Below are positions 12,628 through 23,890 of a stretch of 64,000 nucleotides of DNA, piece after piece. Every line of letters starts with the position of its first letter. Position 1 is the stretch's first letter. Made by a program: the position numbers and the translations under genes. Source of the DNA: Rhodocollybia butyracea. Taxonomy: Eukaryota > Basidiomycota > Agaricomycetes > Agaricales > Omphalotaceae. The stretch spans positions 248,001 to 312,000 of the forward strand of contig JADNRY010000013.1 in NCBI GenBank assembly GCA_015501585.1, given 5' to 3'. The notes beneath the pieces are model-generated. The model worked only from the letters and a program-made list of their open reading frames with translations. It was not told where the DNA came from and did not search any database.

Positions 12628-13357
12628 GTCCGTCGAAACGGGTTATGATATCTGTAGTCATCCTTTGCCATTTTTCGGCGGGGAAGTATCGATATGTATA
12701 CATGGTCAATGATGTAATGAGTGATTGCGGTACTTACCCACGTCTATCTATCTTTACTTGCTCAGACCGTTCTCAGTCAGAGCCTCGTGGGGCTCGGAAA
12801 TGAAGAAAAACCGTTGGTCCCTCTTTTTAGAAATAGCTTGCAAGGCCATCACATTCTGAAGGTACTACAGCCGTAAGCCACGTTCAATACGATTTCAATA
12901 ACTGGTTTGATTTGGTATCTTCTGTCCGCTATGACGGTTCGTGTTATAGATATTCGACTTCAATTCATTGAAAAACGAGATGAGATTGAGATTTTCCGTG
13001 AGGGGCGGTTCCTCAGGATTGGACTAACTGTGGCGTACGTAGTCCTCCTCAATCGCTGAACTTTAAAAGTGCAATTCACATGTGTCTTCGTCTGTTTAAG
13101 CCTGTGGAACACTCTTATTCGGGGATAAAGAAACCAGCAACGGGGAACTGAAGGCTTAGAAGCTGTCGAGTTTTGTGCAAAGTATGTAGTACACATTTGA
13201 GACACCCGAGATCGCTCTCGGCGACTCTATATCCTTTCAAAGCTCTCAATGCAACGATCAACCATCTGGTAAGAAATAAATCTCTCCTAGACCCCGTGTT
13301 CGGTGTTGAATCACTATTAAAGCCAACTGTCGCTGGTAAGCAACAGAACGCTCTCCA
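12628..13357. other. Intergenic between eEF1B and an F-box gene
   Basis: Contains the presumed 3' untranslated region of the elongation factor gene and the promoter of the F-box gene. Small open frames at 12960-13402 on the minus strand lack any motif. Nothing else supported. Confidence 0.4.
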
Positions 13358-15219
13358 ATGTACGCTCATCTCGAACTCGTACCTCGCGATATCTTGGAAC
13401 ACATTGCATTTCTAGTGACGCTGACGTCTTGTCCAATCATGAAACCTCCTCAGGATCTTTTAAGCCTCCTACTAACTAGTTCAACCCTATATTACTCTCT
13501 TTCTACAAACTCCGCTCCTCATCTCTATGCTTGCATTTACCGAAACACGTTCGATTTCGACACGACTGGGGTGCATTTCGATATGAACCAAGTGACAGAC
13601 TCTCGGCTAACTGCTGAGTTAGTCTCCCGCCATCTCCTGCTAAGACGCGTACGCAGACGGGAGGACAATATGATGAGCAATGATTTACTCTGCGTGGCCA
13701 TGCGGATGATCGTAGAAAGCACTGGGACAAACGAAGCGTATATACGACAAGCGGGTTTCCTGGGATTCATTTTTTTGTATGCAACACGATGTTTGACGGA
13801 GTATCAGCATCATCCCCAGGCAAGGACAGATATGGATTTAGCACTTTGGCTACTTGCTCTTACTTGGTCTCGAGGTAAGCCGGCACAAGCATCAACCCTT
13901 CTACTCCAATCATCAATTGACTTACAGACGAATTGGCCAAGATCTCACAAAAAGATCAAAATAACTTGCTTCTATTGCTAAGACCTTTGATGCAGATAGC
14001 TTCACGGGTTAGTCTTTCCCTTGACCCTGCGGGCTCTGCTAAAATGCCCTATATACTTCGATCGTTGCACCCCACTCAGGGTACAATACAGAACAAGCAC
14101 AGCGTGCCTTCACCAAAGAACGCTGACGAGTCGTTGAGTGGATGGGATTCTGGCGTTGTCTGCCCTAGTGCAGCTTCTGCGGCAATCATCTTGAATTTTG
14201 CCTTACTTGAAGCCGGAAACACCAAGGTCCCACCACAGTCACCGTCCAGAAATGACCTGACGGGACCTACGATGGAAGACTACTATGTCATGGCGAATTA
14301 CCAGACGCCTCTATTCGGCGACGACTGTCCAGCTCTCGAAGCAGAGGCCATACTAAGGCAAGAGCGTCCAATCAAACATGACCCCCAATTTTTCCATCCC
14401 AAGCTACCCGGTTCCGACGCATATTACCGCCTTCCTGACCTTATCACAGGTACTTGGGAAGGAGTGTATACGGTCAGTTCTGTTCCCAGCTGTTCGGATG
14501 TGTATTGACTTGAAGTCTAGGTCTCCTGTTCCGATACGAAAAAAACGGCTCCCCCTTCTCCCGATACCCCAGATTTCATCTGCAAGAAAGCCTTACAATG
14601 GTCTCTTGAATTATACTTCTGTTTTGACGCAGATGCCCCTGCTGCGAAATGTATAGAAGGTGAAGTCAGTCAATGGACTGTATCGCCCAAGGATTTTTCA
14701 ACGGCAAAGGCGAGTACATGTTTGCAATGTAGAATGTCAATCGTAACTGAGGACAACCTTCAGGAATCTTTCCTTGCGGTGTCGGGAAACCAGATTCCTT
14801 ACGATAAATTTGTACCTACCCGCTTTCGCGATTGTCAGCTGTCTCAAGCCTTGGATTGTCTTGTCATTGGGCGGGTCAGTGGATAAAAATTTTATCACTC
14901 GTGTTGGAGAGTGACATGAAAGACCTAGACCACTGAAGAACATGACCGAGCCTGGGGAGGGTTCAGCTTTGCCGGAAGACTGAAGAGAGACGGATCGATC
15001 GTCATGAAACGTGAACCAGTAAATATTTTATCTCCGACTGATGTTTCTTTTGAATAACCATCCGTTTCATAGAAGAATACTTCAGACGCTTTTTTGGGTA
15101 CGTGGTTGTTTGAAGGAAACTTACGGTATGGAGCTGCGTTTCTTGGAACGTGGAGATCGAGTGTTTCTCCTGATAGCGGGATTCATGGCTTATTCAGTCT
15201 TGCTAAAAGACCTACTTGA
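13358..15219 (+). CDS. F-box domain protein
   Basis: Starts MYAHLELVPRDILEHIAFL, an F-box-like helix pair within the first 50 residues; then comes a helical region with LLSLLLTSSTLYYSL. Exon 1 ends at 13874 and exon 2 starts at 13928 (WSRDELAKISQ). Further introns occur after TWEGVYT (about 14473), after CLVIGR (about 14876) and after IVMKREP (about 15017). The C-terminal part has GTWEGVYT, an EEHDRAWGGFSFAGRLKRDG block and a second GTWLFEGNL...GTWR block, a beta-rich module common in agaric F-box proteins. It probably acts as a substrate adaptor of an SCF ubiquitin ligase; the substrate is unknown. The start is the first ATG giving a full F-box. An intron between 14640 and 14740 cannot be excluded. 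Confidence 0.75.
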
Positions 15220-15428
15220 CTGTGTTCCCTTTACTACATGCGTGTGTCCGCACTTCGTTTTTGGTCAGAACTGTCTAATCGTGATAGATAGATGAAAGGA
15301 CGCTGGGACGATAATATGTTATACCAACTTGAAGATATTATTTATTTGAACTTTCAATGGAATGGTATACAATCTTTACGCGAAGAACGATGTAAATATG
15401 TACTTACCTGTATGTTATACTCCCATAT

Positions 15429-16475
15429 TCAGTCAAACGGCTTCATAACATTGTTACATCGAACATCAGTAGCAAAATTACTTTGTACACCTTCCTTCCA
15501 GTTTGGAACTTCGAACGTGGAGGAGTGACACCAAGGCTTGAGCTTGAGTTCGGAATCGATGACACGAGCAAAATGCTCTGACCAGCCTTTTCGTGGAAAT
15601 GCAGTGGTGGTTGTCTCAATCAGGCGTGGATGGATCAGATTCGCGCGTCTGCATATATGTATACGTGAAAATTCAAATGAAGTGAAAGCTTGAGCTGTTA
15701 ACACTTACATTCCCACATTATCTGTGTAAAATAGATAGAATCAACTTCCTGAACGTAAACTATAGAGACCACCTTACCAAGAATAGTGGCAAGCTGTAGA
15801 ATTTGACCAATCATGGTGATATTCCCGCTATTACTCAAGGTCAATGTTGAAGTCCATTGTGCGAAAATCTCGTACGAACCCTTTAACAAAGATATCTTGG
15901 TGCCTAATAATTGCATCACAAACTGAATCCGCCTGATCTTCAACACCTCCGGATTGAAGGATTAAATCGCGTGCGACGATAGCACCCTTGAACTCAAACG
16001 ACATTTTCGTGGTAGCCAGGTATTTTTGCGCGGTGCCGATGTCATGCAGGAGGCAAGCCAAGTAGTACGTTTCGAGGTCGTATGACCACTGCGGGAAGTG
16101 AGTTTTCACCAGGGCCACACCTGAGTACGATGTAAAAAAAGAAGCGTATGAGCATGTATGTCACCGATACACGGAATGCTAACCGTAGATGTAAACCCTG
16201 TTACTATGGTTGAACGTCTGTTCATCAAGTTCTTTCTGAAGGATGAGCATTTAACGGATAAAACAAAACGCGGTGATGAATCTTCAAATTTCACTCACTT
16301 TGACAAAAGCTTTCACACTATCAACAAGAGGAGATGTCGGAAGAGGAAAATCATCTGCGACAAATAGATCCTGCTTTGGATGATCGCCATTAGCTGTCGG
16401 GTGGTTGGCAAAGAGAATGTCAGGATCTCTAACGACGGGAGTAAAGCCATAGAAAGTGACGTTGGGGTCAGTCAT
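15429..16475 (-). CDS. HD-domain protein, cyanamide hydratase-like
   Basis: Six exons can be joined in frame. Exon 1 (MTDPNVTFYGFTPVVRDP, ending FVK) joins KELDEQTFNHSNRVYIYG, then VALVKTHFPQWSYDLETYYL with LACLLHDIGTAQKYL, then GGNITMIGQILQLATIL, DNVG and an ending VRCNNVMKPFD. The metal-binding residues of the HD fold are visible: His in the TFNHSNRVY helix, His-Asp in LLHDIGT, and a later His in IIRHQD. Length and order match fungal cyanamide hydratase (urea hydro-lyase) homologues, which turn cyanamide into urea; many relatives have unknown substrates. Cytosolic, no signal peptide. The gene is in the same orientation as the DUF202 gene to its right. Function by family only. Confidence 0.82.
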
Positions 16476-16630
16476 TGTAGTGGACGAAGAGACAAATGCA
16501 AATTTCCCGTATTACCGAGTCAGGTGGCGATATCACAAGAACAAATCAAGTCTCACTAGCCGCGGATTTTGTGACTCGCATATTTGTCTGAAATATATAG
16601 CATTGAAGAATATATGAAGTCCGTGTAAGA

Positions 16631-17198
16631 TCATATTTGAAGAATGAGAACCAGAAGACCAATCTCCACAGCCAATACGACAGAAGCCACCGAGATGACA
16701 ACCCAACCTGCAGTAACAAACGGTCTCCCAAACGACCGTGTACCCTTTTGTCCCACAGTGGGTATCACGTCCGAAGGATGATAGGAGCTCCTGGTGGAAT
16801 CAGCAAAATCATGCCGCGAATGCCGATCGCGAATGAAGGAGAGCACGAAGAGAAGAGCGCCGAGAATTGTAAACAACAGACCTACTGCAAGGGGCCAGAG
16901 TAAAGGTGTGAGAGATAGAAAGCTTCAAGCTCAGCGATATTGGGACGGAGATCAAGTGCCAGGGACTTACTCCGATAGAATCTAGAGTCAAAGAGACGTA
17001 GAATGGTCAATGAATAGCCCAAGTTTCCGAGACCGGTACGAAAGTAAGCTCCGTAGAATGTGCGCTGGCGAGCACGTATTTCGACTAGCTCATTAACGTC
17101 TGAGGCCACGAAAGAATCTGCTCTATGACCTCTGATGAAAGTTCAGGGGTAAAAGTCCGTATAACTCTTTTCAATGCTCACCGATACCTATGGCTCAT
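16631..17198 (-). CDS. DUF202-family small membrane protein
   Basis: Three exons. MSHRYR joins GHRADSFVASDVNELVEIRA at a 17149-17181-region intron, and FDSRFYR joins IGLLFTILGALLFVLSF after an intron of about 87 nt. The protein has the DUF202 pattern: an RARQRTFYGAYFRTGLGNLG helix, then two or three membrane helices (GLLFTILGALLFVLSFI and WVVISVASVVLAVEIGLLVL). DUF202 includes the yeast Vtc1/Ygr101-neighbour type of three-helix proteins, but this one is not assignable further. It starts 121 bp from OXA1 on the other strand, so the two share an upstream region. Confidence 0.75.
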
Positions 17199-17319
17199 TG
17201 TAGTTGCGGTTGAGGGCACATGCCGGCCCGTCCCGGGAAAAAATCTTTGACGCGCTGGACGCGTTTGTTTCTTCTACTAATACTTGCTCCATCTTTGTCG
17301 AGGTCCTCGCTGGTTAAAA
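17199..17319. promoter_or_regulatory. Short bidirectional promoter between DUF202 gene and OXA1
   Basis: Only about 121 bases separate the start codons of the two divergent genes (17198 leftward, 17320 rightward). No other space exists for both promoters, so sharing is likely. No TATA box is obvious. The boundary rests on the OXA1 start chosen from exon phase. Confidence 0.55.
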
Positions 17320-18787
17320 ATGTCTTTGGTGGGTCCGAGGCTGAGTTGCTTGAAATCCTCGGGACCAAGGTACGCAAACTGGACCTCTCAACTTTTTTCA
17401 CTCCAATGAATTGCTTTGTTAGATTTAGCCGTGTACCCTCTCATTTACCTCGGACAGTGAGTAACTTCTCGCGCCATATACTGCTCGTAAGTTGTCATTC
17501 CAGTACGCCGTCGCAAACGTGATATAATTCGTGCCAGTACTCCCGTTCTAGTGCTCGTAATCTGCCTTGTGGTACTGTAACGCCGTTTCTAACGACATCG
17601 AGAACGTTCTCGATTTGGCCATTCTCCAAATCTTCTTCCCCTGAGCCTTCTTCTCCTCCCGAACCGATCGAGCTACCCGAAATCTCCGCCGCCTCATTGC
17701 CCAAGGAAACCCTCTTAGAGTCCACCGCTTCAGCCGAGCCAGTTACAAAACTTTCCGACTCTTTACCTGAAGGCTTAGATCTATCTCCTCCCGTAGACCT
17801 ATTACCTGCAGACTTGGTCGATGCAGCAGTTAACAGTTCCATTTTACCCCTTCAGTATGGTGACCTCGCATCCCTCGGGCTAATCTCATACACGCCAGCT
17901 GGTCTCGTACGATGGTCTATGGAGCTGATCAACGTTAGCAGTGGAATGTCTTGGTTCTGGACTATCGTTGCGGGAACGCTGCTCTGGCGTTTGTTGCTAT
18001 TACCTGTCGCAATCAAGACGTACCGCTTCTCTTCGAGGGTGCAGCTCATCCAGCCCGAAGTAAAAAGTATCATGGACCGTATGCTAGTCGCAAAGTCCGA
18101 GAAGAACCTGCTTGAGATGTCGAAACTTCAACAGGATCAGTTGAAGCTGTACAAGTCGGTTGGGATTTCACCGCTCGGGGGCTTGGTGGGTCCCGTGTTC
18201 CAGATCCCTGTGGCATTGGGTATGTTCATAGGCTTGAAGAAGATGTGCGAGCTACCTGTTGCGCAGCTTACCACCAGCGGGTTGGATTTCTTACCCGACT
18301 TGACAGTAGCTGATCCTACCGGTTTGTTGGCTCCTGCGTTTGCTGTTACTCTGTTCTGGCAGATGACGGTCACCGCACGGGATATGGACATCGAGAAACA
18401 ACAGGGAATGGCCCATGTTATGAATATGTTGCGATTTCCTGGTGCTCCGCTCATCGCTTTGTTCATGACTCAATTACCGTCTGTAAGCGCTCCATTTTAC
18501 CACCATTTATCGTATCTCGTATCTTACCCTTCTGCTAGGGCCTTGTTGTGTCAGTCATAGTGGCAGGGATAGCCACCGGCCTACAATCGTTGTTATTCCG
18601 CATCGCTGTGGTTCGAAGGTACTTTGATATTCTCCCACTACCCGATGTAGCGGGACGTAAAGGGCTTCCTTCGTTCAAGGACACTGCGATATGGGTCAGG
18701 AACTGGTGGAGGGAACAATGGGATTATGCTCGTTCACAAGCGGATGCGAGCAAGAATCGAGGTGGACCACCAAGACGACGCTTATAG
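17320..18787 (+). CDS. OXA1: Mitochondrial inner-membrane insertase OXA1
   Basis: Four exons (17320-17369, 17423-17456, 17538-18482, 18539-18787) give 425 residues in one frame. The first 60 residues are an Arg/Ser-rich mitochondrial presequence (MSLVGPRLSCLKSSGPR...). The YidC/Oxa1 core begins at SGMSWFWTIVAGTLLWRLLL and continues with LPVAIKTYRFSSRVQLIQPE, the SVGISPLGGLVGPVFQIPV helix and GLVVSVIVAGIATGLQSLLF. A basic tail ends RGGPPRRRL and probably binds mitoribosomes. OXA1 inserts mitochondrially encoded and some imported proteins into the inner membrane. The start at 17320 was chosen because it alone makes both short exons coding and gives a presequence; a different ATG at 17220 lies in another frame. 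Confidence 0.95.
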
Positions 18788-18986
18788 AGAACTCGTAATA
18801 TCTAAAAGTACCTTATCCGCCAGGTCAAACGATACTATCTTGAATAAAATATCTATGTAGTTGTCGTTCATAACTATTCGATAATTAAGAAGCGTTGCTA
18901 CACACTGAACAAGCTTTCCTGTTATCGGGGGTATAAAACGCAAAAACCTATAACTGTAATAAATCGGCAACCCTAGCCCAACCATA

Positions 18987-19004
18987 ATATATATATATAT
19001 ATAT
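18987..19004. repeat. AT dinucleotide microsatellite
   Basis: About nine AT units in the gap between the convergent OXA1 and GPI-protein genes. Confidence 0.8.
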
Positions 19005-19023
19005 CAGTAGCCAGCGCTCATGT

Positions 19024-19953
19024 TCAGAATAACAAAGCGGCGAACATGCTGACAAGCGCAACAGAAATGGTACGGATGTCAAAAGCGACAGATCTGAGGG
19101 ATCCATTGCTGGATGAACCTGTCCCAAGTCCACCGGCGGCCTGAACGACGCCGCTGAGGAAGTTGGAACCGCAAATGTTAGTGACAGAGCTGTACAAGGG
19201 ATTTTGGGTGATGAGGAGTGTGCTCTGGGAAAGACCAGGAGCATAGGGACAGTCAGATTCCCAGTTGATGTACGCAGTCATAACATTACGAGTGCAAGTG
19301 TTGCATTGGGCTGAAGATATGTTGGTTGGAAGGAACATGAAGGGGATATTGTACGTCGCGAAAGTGGTGTCGTTGACTGTTCCTGCGCTGGTGGAAATGA
19401 ACTGCTGTGCCTGGGACGCCTCAGTGGCGACTGATACGCCTGAAGGCGAGGCCGAAGCCGAAGAGCTGGTGGATGAAGAAGGCAGAACACAGTAATTTCC
19501 GTTATCGCCCTTGGAACACATGGCAGTCATCATTGGCGACATGATATACATGACGTCGTACAAGCGAGTGATATCTTTGTTGGAAGTGAGTTCGCTGGAA
19601 CAGCCACTCGCAAAGGTGGAAAGAGCTGCACGGAAGAGAGAAGGATCACAGATGCTGGTAGAGCAGATTGTTCCCAGCTGAGATGCAGAAGGAGTGGAAG
19701 AACTGCCTGAAGCATACGCAGAAGTGGCTTCAATGATAGGAGAAATGCATGCTTGCAACGTAGCGTTGTTGTTCAGACTGTTAAGAGTGGAAGAACATCC
19801 GCTGCTAATGCCAGAAGGAATCAAAGGACTCGCTGTAGTGTTCTGATAAAAGAAATAAGAATATTAAAAGAAAAAAAGTAAAAGGAAAGTTACCGAAGAC
19901 TGCGCAAAAACTGCGGCGGAAAGCAGAGATATCACAGTGAGGGAAGTAAGCAT
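19024..19953 (-). CDS. GPI-anchored Ser/Thr-rich cell-surface protein
   Basis: Two exons. The first encodes a signal peptide (MLTSLTVISLLSAAVFAQSS); the second begins NTTASPLIPSGISSGC and runs to the end. The mature part has many cysteines in a regular pattern (TLQACISPII, GTICSTSICDPSL, SSAQCNTCTRNVMTAY, ICGSNFLSGVV), then a Ser/Gly-rich linker and a hydrophobic tail (TISVALVSMFAALLF) typical of GPI addition. I know this layout from agaric surface proteins of unknown function (DUF7729-type, assigned with caution). A Ser-rich central loop (about 25 residues) is probably O-glycosylated. Start and intron are well supported. Confidence 0.8.
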
Positions 19954-20358
19954 TGTGTGTTGTAAGATATGTGGGGGAAAGCAAAGGAATGGCAGAGTCG
20001 TTTTACGACAATTGGATACAAGAAAAACGTTGCTGTACTGTTGGAAACTGCCACTTTCAAACAAGGCCAAATGATTACATAATATTCCTTGGCACGCATT
20101 TTACGCGTTTTTACACTGAAGTTCCCGCTCGAGACCAATACTTGATACTTGCAACGTTCCCGCTACCAACCACAGTCAACGAAACCAGACGTAATGTTCA
20201 CGGCATATCAGAAATTAGACGCAGGATATTATTATACAAAACGAGGCAGTAACAAAGTAATCCAAGATGTCCGTCCATCAGACTAAGTCAGTAAATCGAT
20301 AATAGTCATGAAGCGATATAAGCCAAGCCAAGCCGTCTGGCAATCGTCTCGTTCGAGA

Positions 20359-21161
20359 TTACATGATAATGCAGCAAGAATTCTGCTGCAGACAATGTTA
20401 GTACATCGATGCATATATTCAGCCTTTGTTACATACCTTCTTCGCAGTCTTGTAGAACATCTTGCTCTGCGCTGACAAGGCGTTTGAACGGTCGACCAGA
20501 TTGTCAAGCTTTTCGCCTCGTTCAAGGACAGACTCGATGGTTTTGTGCTAGAAATAAGAACAGGTGATTAGAAACAGCGAGGATTAGAATTAGCGAGTGA
20601 TTGGAAACAGCAAGTGCAGCAGCCCGAGCACCGCAATCCAACTCACCAGAACAATCTTCGTCTCATCCAACTCTTGCTGTATCCTCATAATTGTATCTGC
20701 CTGCTTCGGATCCTGGTATTTCGACACATATGTCTGGATTTCGGTAAAGTTGATCGCTGACGGTGTGCTGAACGACGACTGAGGGACTTTGGTGATAAAG
20801 TCGTCCAGAACTTTGGTTAGAATGGAAAAGGCTGGTCGTACGGGATATTCTTGGTCTGTTATTATGACGGCTGGAGCGCGTATTATTCATACTATTCCAA
20901 AACGAAAAGACAATACTCGCCAGCCAATTGTTCTGCTCCACCTCGATTGTACACATGTGCCACGTAGTTGTTCTCCTGTACACTCTGTCGCTGTCCCTGT
21001 GGTGTCCTTTCGGCGACAGTCCGGGACAGAAATCCCATGAATTCCCCTACAGACCCTTTCTGGTAAAACGAAAACTGCGACAGATCAGAAGCTGTCGCGA
21101 GCACTGTCGACGGTGAGGAGGGTTGAGCGAGTAAAACGGAGACGGAGTATATCTTGACCAT
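20359..21161 (-). CDS. YKT6: R-SNARE YKT6
   Basis: Starts [13 protein letters not shown], a longin domain with [19 protein letters not shown] and [17 protein letters not shown]. The second exon continues [19 protein letters not shown]. After a further intron comes the SNARE motif ([20 protein letters not shown]...[21 protein letters not shown]), and a last short exon gives QNSCCIIM. The C-terminal CCIIM is the palmitoylation/farnesylation signal characteristic of YKT6. The protein works in ER-Golgi, endosomal and vacuolar fusion. Odd feature: the intron at 20871-20920 joins only if its donor is GC (TGGCTG then GCGAGT), because the GT two bases further on breaks the frame. Confidence 0.95.
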
Positions 21162-21419
21162 CTCTAGTTGTGGGCAAGAAGAAAGTGCTTAGAGTGGGAT
21201 AGAGGCTGTGCTGACGCAGCAATGTGCCGTTGTTAATCTCTTCTTATCGCTAGTTGCAGTTCAAAAGCTGTACTGTACTTATACAAGGCTTGAGTAAACG
21301 TTTTCTTCACTCTCGTGTACTCTGGCTATTCTGGTTTGCGAGACTACAACTCAGGTGAATTTCGGCAGACTACGTTTTGTTCTGATCCTAGCCTACTACT
21401 TCTCAACTAGATCATCCCA

Positions 21420-23570
21420 ATGGAAAGCCAAAAGAGTAGACCTCAGCGAACAGAGACAGAGGAGACGTTGACAGAAGAGACAGAAAAGCCCAAGAGTGGA
21501 CCTGAATCCTACCAGCGAACAGAGACAGAGGAGACGCTGACAGGAGAGAAAGAAAAGCCCAAAAAAGATCGAAGATTTTCAAAGAGATTTTCAAAATTGA
21601 TACCGATGAAAGGATCATCGACATCTTTGTCTCTGGGGACCGGAGAGGCTGTCGTCACGTCTCCGTCTGTATCTGATGATCCCCTTACACTCCCTCTGCC
21701 GTCGTTGTCAATGGGATCTGCAGTTTTGGATAATGCTGGGATCGTTCTTAACGTGGTCAGCAATGTAGTGAAATATACTCCCGCTCCCTACGTTGGCGCG
21801 ATTTCAGCGGTTGCATCGAGCATAATCGATCTGGTCAATGTGTGTTCGTTCGAACTCGTATATAGATCTCCTCACTAACACCGATGGCATGTCGTAGACG
21901 ATCAAGGATAATAAAGATGCCTTTGAGCATCTGGCCGTCATGGCTCGCCGTTTAGTACTCGCCGTCGACAAAACTTACAAGTTTCTACATCCATCGACAG
22001 AAAAGGCGCCATCGGATGCATCTTCGTCTGGTACAGAACCATTCTCCTCTGATCCAACCCTTAATGAGCAAGTAGATGAGCTTCTAAGGTTTCTTCAGTC
22101 TGCACATATAAGTATATCAGAACTGATGCCTTCTCCTATCTCTCAGTATGCTCAAAAAGATTGAGAACTTTGTCAAAAGCTATAGTTCTCGTCCATTGTT
22201 CCGAAGAGTCGTTTCCTCAAAGGCCGACTTGAATATCATCCAGGATTACAGAGATCACTTGAACAACGTGCTAAATGCCTTCATGGTGTGTCATGATACT
22301 TTTTCTGTGAGCAATTGAAGATAATCATTGTATAACTAGTTACAGTCAAACATAATCATTCAAGGCACTATGCACAAAATGTCATCCCAGCAGGAGAAGA
22401 TGGTTCGTTATCTCTTTTCACTTTATGCAATGACTAAAGCTGTCCTGTCAATCAGCTCCTTTCACAAGAATCCATGGTGCTGCTTCTCTTTCTCTATCTT
22501 TGCTTGCCACTGCCTACTAATGTGATACAACATAGCTTCTCTCACATGAACATGTCCGCTCATCAATTGATTCTTTACACCTAAACCTTCTAAAACTTGG
22601 TCCTAATGAACAAGCCCAGAGCATACAAGGCAAAAATAACAAGGGAGAGCTTTCTCCATTGCCTGTGCTATCAACTCTATCAAATATACCTTTAGTAGCT
22701 GAGCTACCCACTGATATAGTCACCTCTCCAACAAGTATAATTGGTGGAAGTAGTGAGCAGGTCTGGAATACTTCACCAGTGCAGTCTCCAACACTAGCCC
22801 TATCTCCAGAAATTGACTCAGCTGCTGATACAGCTGATTCTGTGATCAATGAAAGGGTCTGGAATACTTCACCAATGCAGTCTCTAGCACTAGCAGAAAT
22901 TGACTCAGCTACTAATATGGCTGATTCTGCAATTGATGAAAGGGTCTGGAATACTTCTCCAGTACCAGCCCTACCTGCAGAAATTGACACAGTTGTTGAT
23001 GGGGCTAATTCTGCAATTAATGAAAGCAGCAAGCATATTGGAAACCCTCCTCAGGCACTCCCACCACCATCTTTGGAGAGATCCCAATCCTCACCATCTC
23101 AATTTCAATCTAACAATCCATATGCCAATTTGAGATCCCCTCCTCTTAATTCTCCATCCCTATCCCAATTTGGTACTAGTACTACCAGCCCATTCCAAAA
23201 TGTATTCTCAAACACCTCTTCCATCCAAGGACCTGTCTCTATCAATAACATTTCAGGGGACTACAATGTTATTTCTCATGTGGACAATTCTCGGTCAGAA
23301 AACTTTCAAAATGTAATTATGAATGACATGCGTAGTATGCATGACTTGAACCAAACAGTTTTTCGTGGTGTTGGTCCCTCTTATAGTGGACGTGGCAGTG
23401 GTAGACGTGGTTCCAGAAATTCTCAAGGAAGTTGGGCCAATGGACATGTCAACCACCACTGGAATGGGGTTTATGGGGTGGGAAATGCATACAATGGACG
23501 ACAAGGGGTAGGAAGAAGATCTACTGGCTGGTCGGGTAGGGGGCTATCGGATGAGTCTCGATGGGATTAA
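21420..23570 (+). CDS. Modular protein with MLKL/HeLo-like N-terminal helical domain, tandem repeats and RG-rich tail
   Basis: Six exons join cleanly: borders after LVN (about 21840), FL/HML (about 22096), NAFM (about 22286), QEKM, QESM and LLSHEHV. The N-terminus holds two copies of an acidic QRTETEETLT...EKPK unit. Residues of about 100-300 are helical, with AISAVASSIIDLVNTIKDNK, HLAVMARRLVLAVDK and FRRVVSSKADLNIIQDYRDH. This resembles the four-helix MLKL_NTD / HeLo-type domain found at the start of fungal NLR and cell-death proteins. No NTPase (NACHT or NB-ARC) follows. Instead come three tandem VWNTSP...EIDS...INER repeats, a Pro/Ser linker, an Asn-rich GPVSINNISGDYNVISHVDN block and a Gly/Arg tail (GRGSGRRGSRN). 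The last exon is more AT-rich than neighbouring genes. An alternative splice from 23535 to 23654 would replace the last 11 residues with a GEDQQNAAATLA... tail. Function inferred only. Confidence 0.7.
22761..23030 (+). repeat. Three diverged tandem coding repeats (about 87-96 nt)
   Basis: Units begin at 22761, 22857 and 22944 with gtctggaatacttc. They encode VWNTSP(V/M)..., a segment with EID(S/T), and an (I)(N/D)E(R/S) ending. Copy lengths differ in multiples of three, so the frame is kept, as expected under protein-level selection. Confidence 0.85.
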
Positions 23571-23890
23571 TCATTAGTTGACAATTGGTTGATATTATTT
23601 GGTGACAGTTCATAGTTACACATAAGTAAATAAACTTGGACCCGTTTGACTAGGTGAAGACCAGCAGAATGCAGCAGCCACTCTAGCTATCATTCATACT
23701 AATGAAACAGATATAAGACCGGTCTCTGTCATGCCTCAGCCTAATGTAAGCCTGCTGGTTTTGTTTACTTCTGTCTTACCTTTACTTACTGTTGTCGTGT
23801 TCTGTCAGAGTTTCCTTAGTTATTTACTTTGTACGTGACCTGAGTGATTTTCTGTCTTAGCAGCTGGTTTACAAGTGAATCATAAACATT

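Noticed and set aside
17220..17522. ORF starting MPARPGKKSLTRW as the OXA1 N-terminus
   Set aside because: Wrong frame for OXA1; the ATG at 17320 with two short exons gives a continuous presequence.
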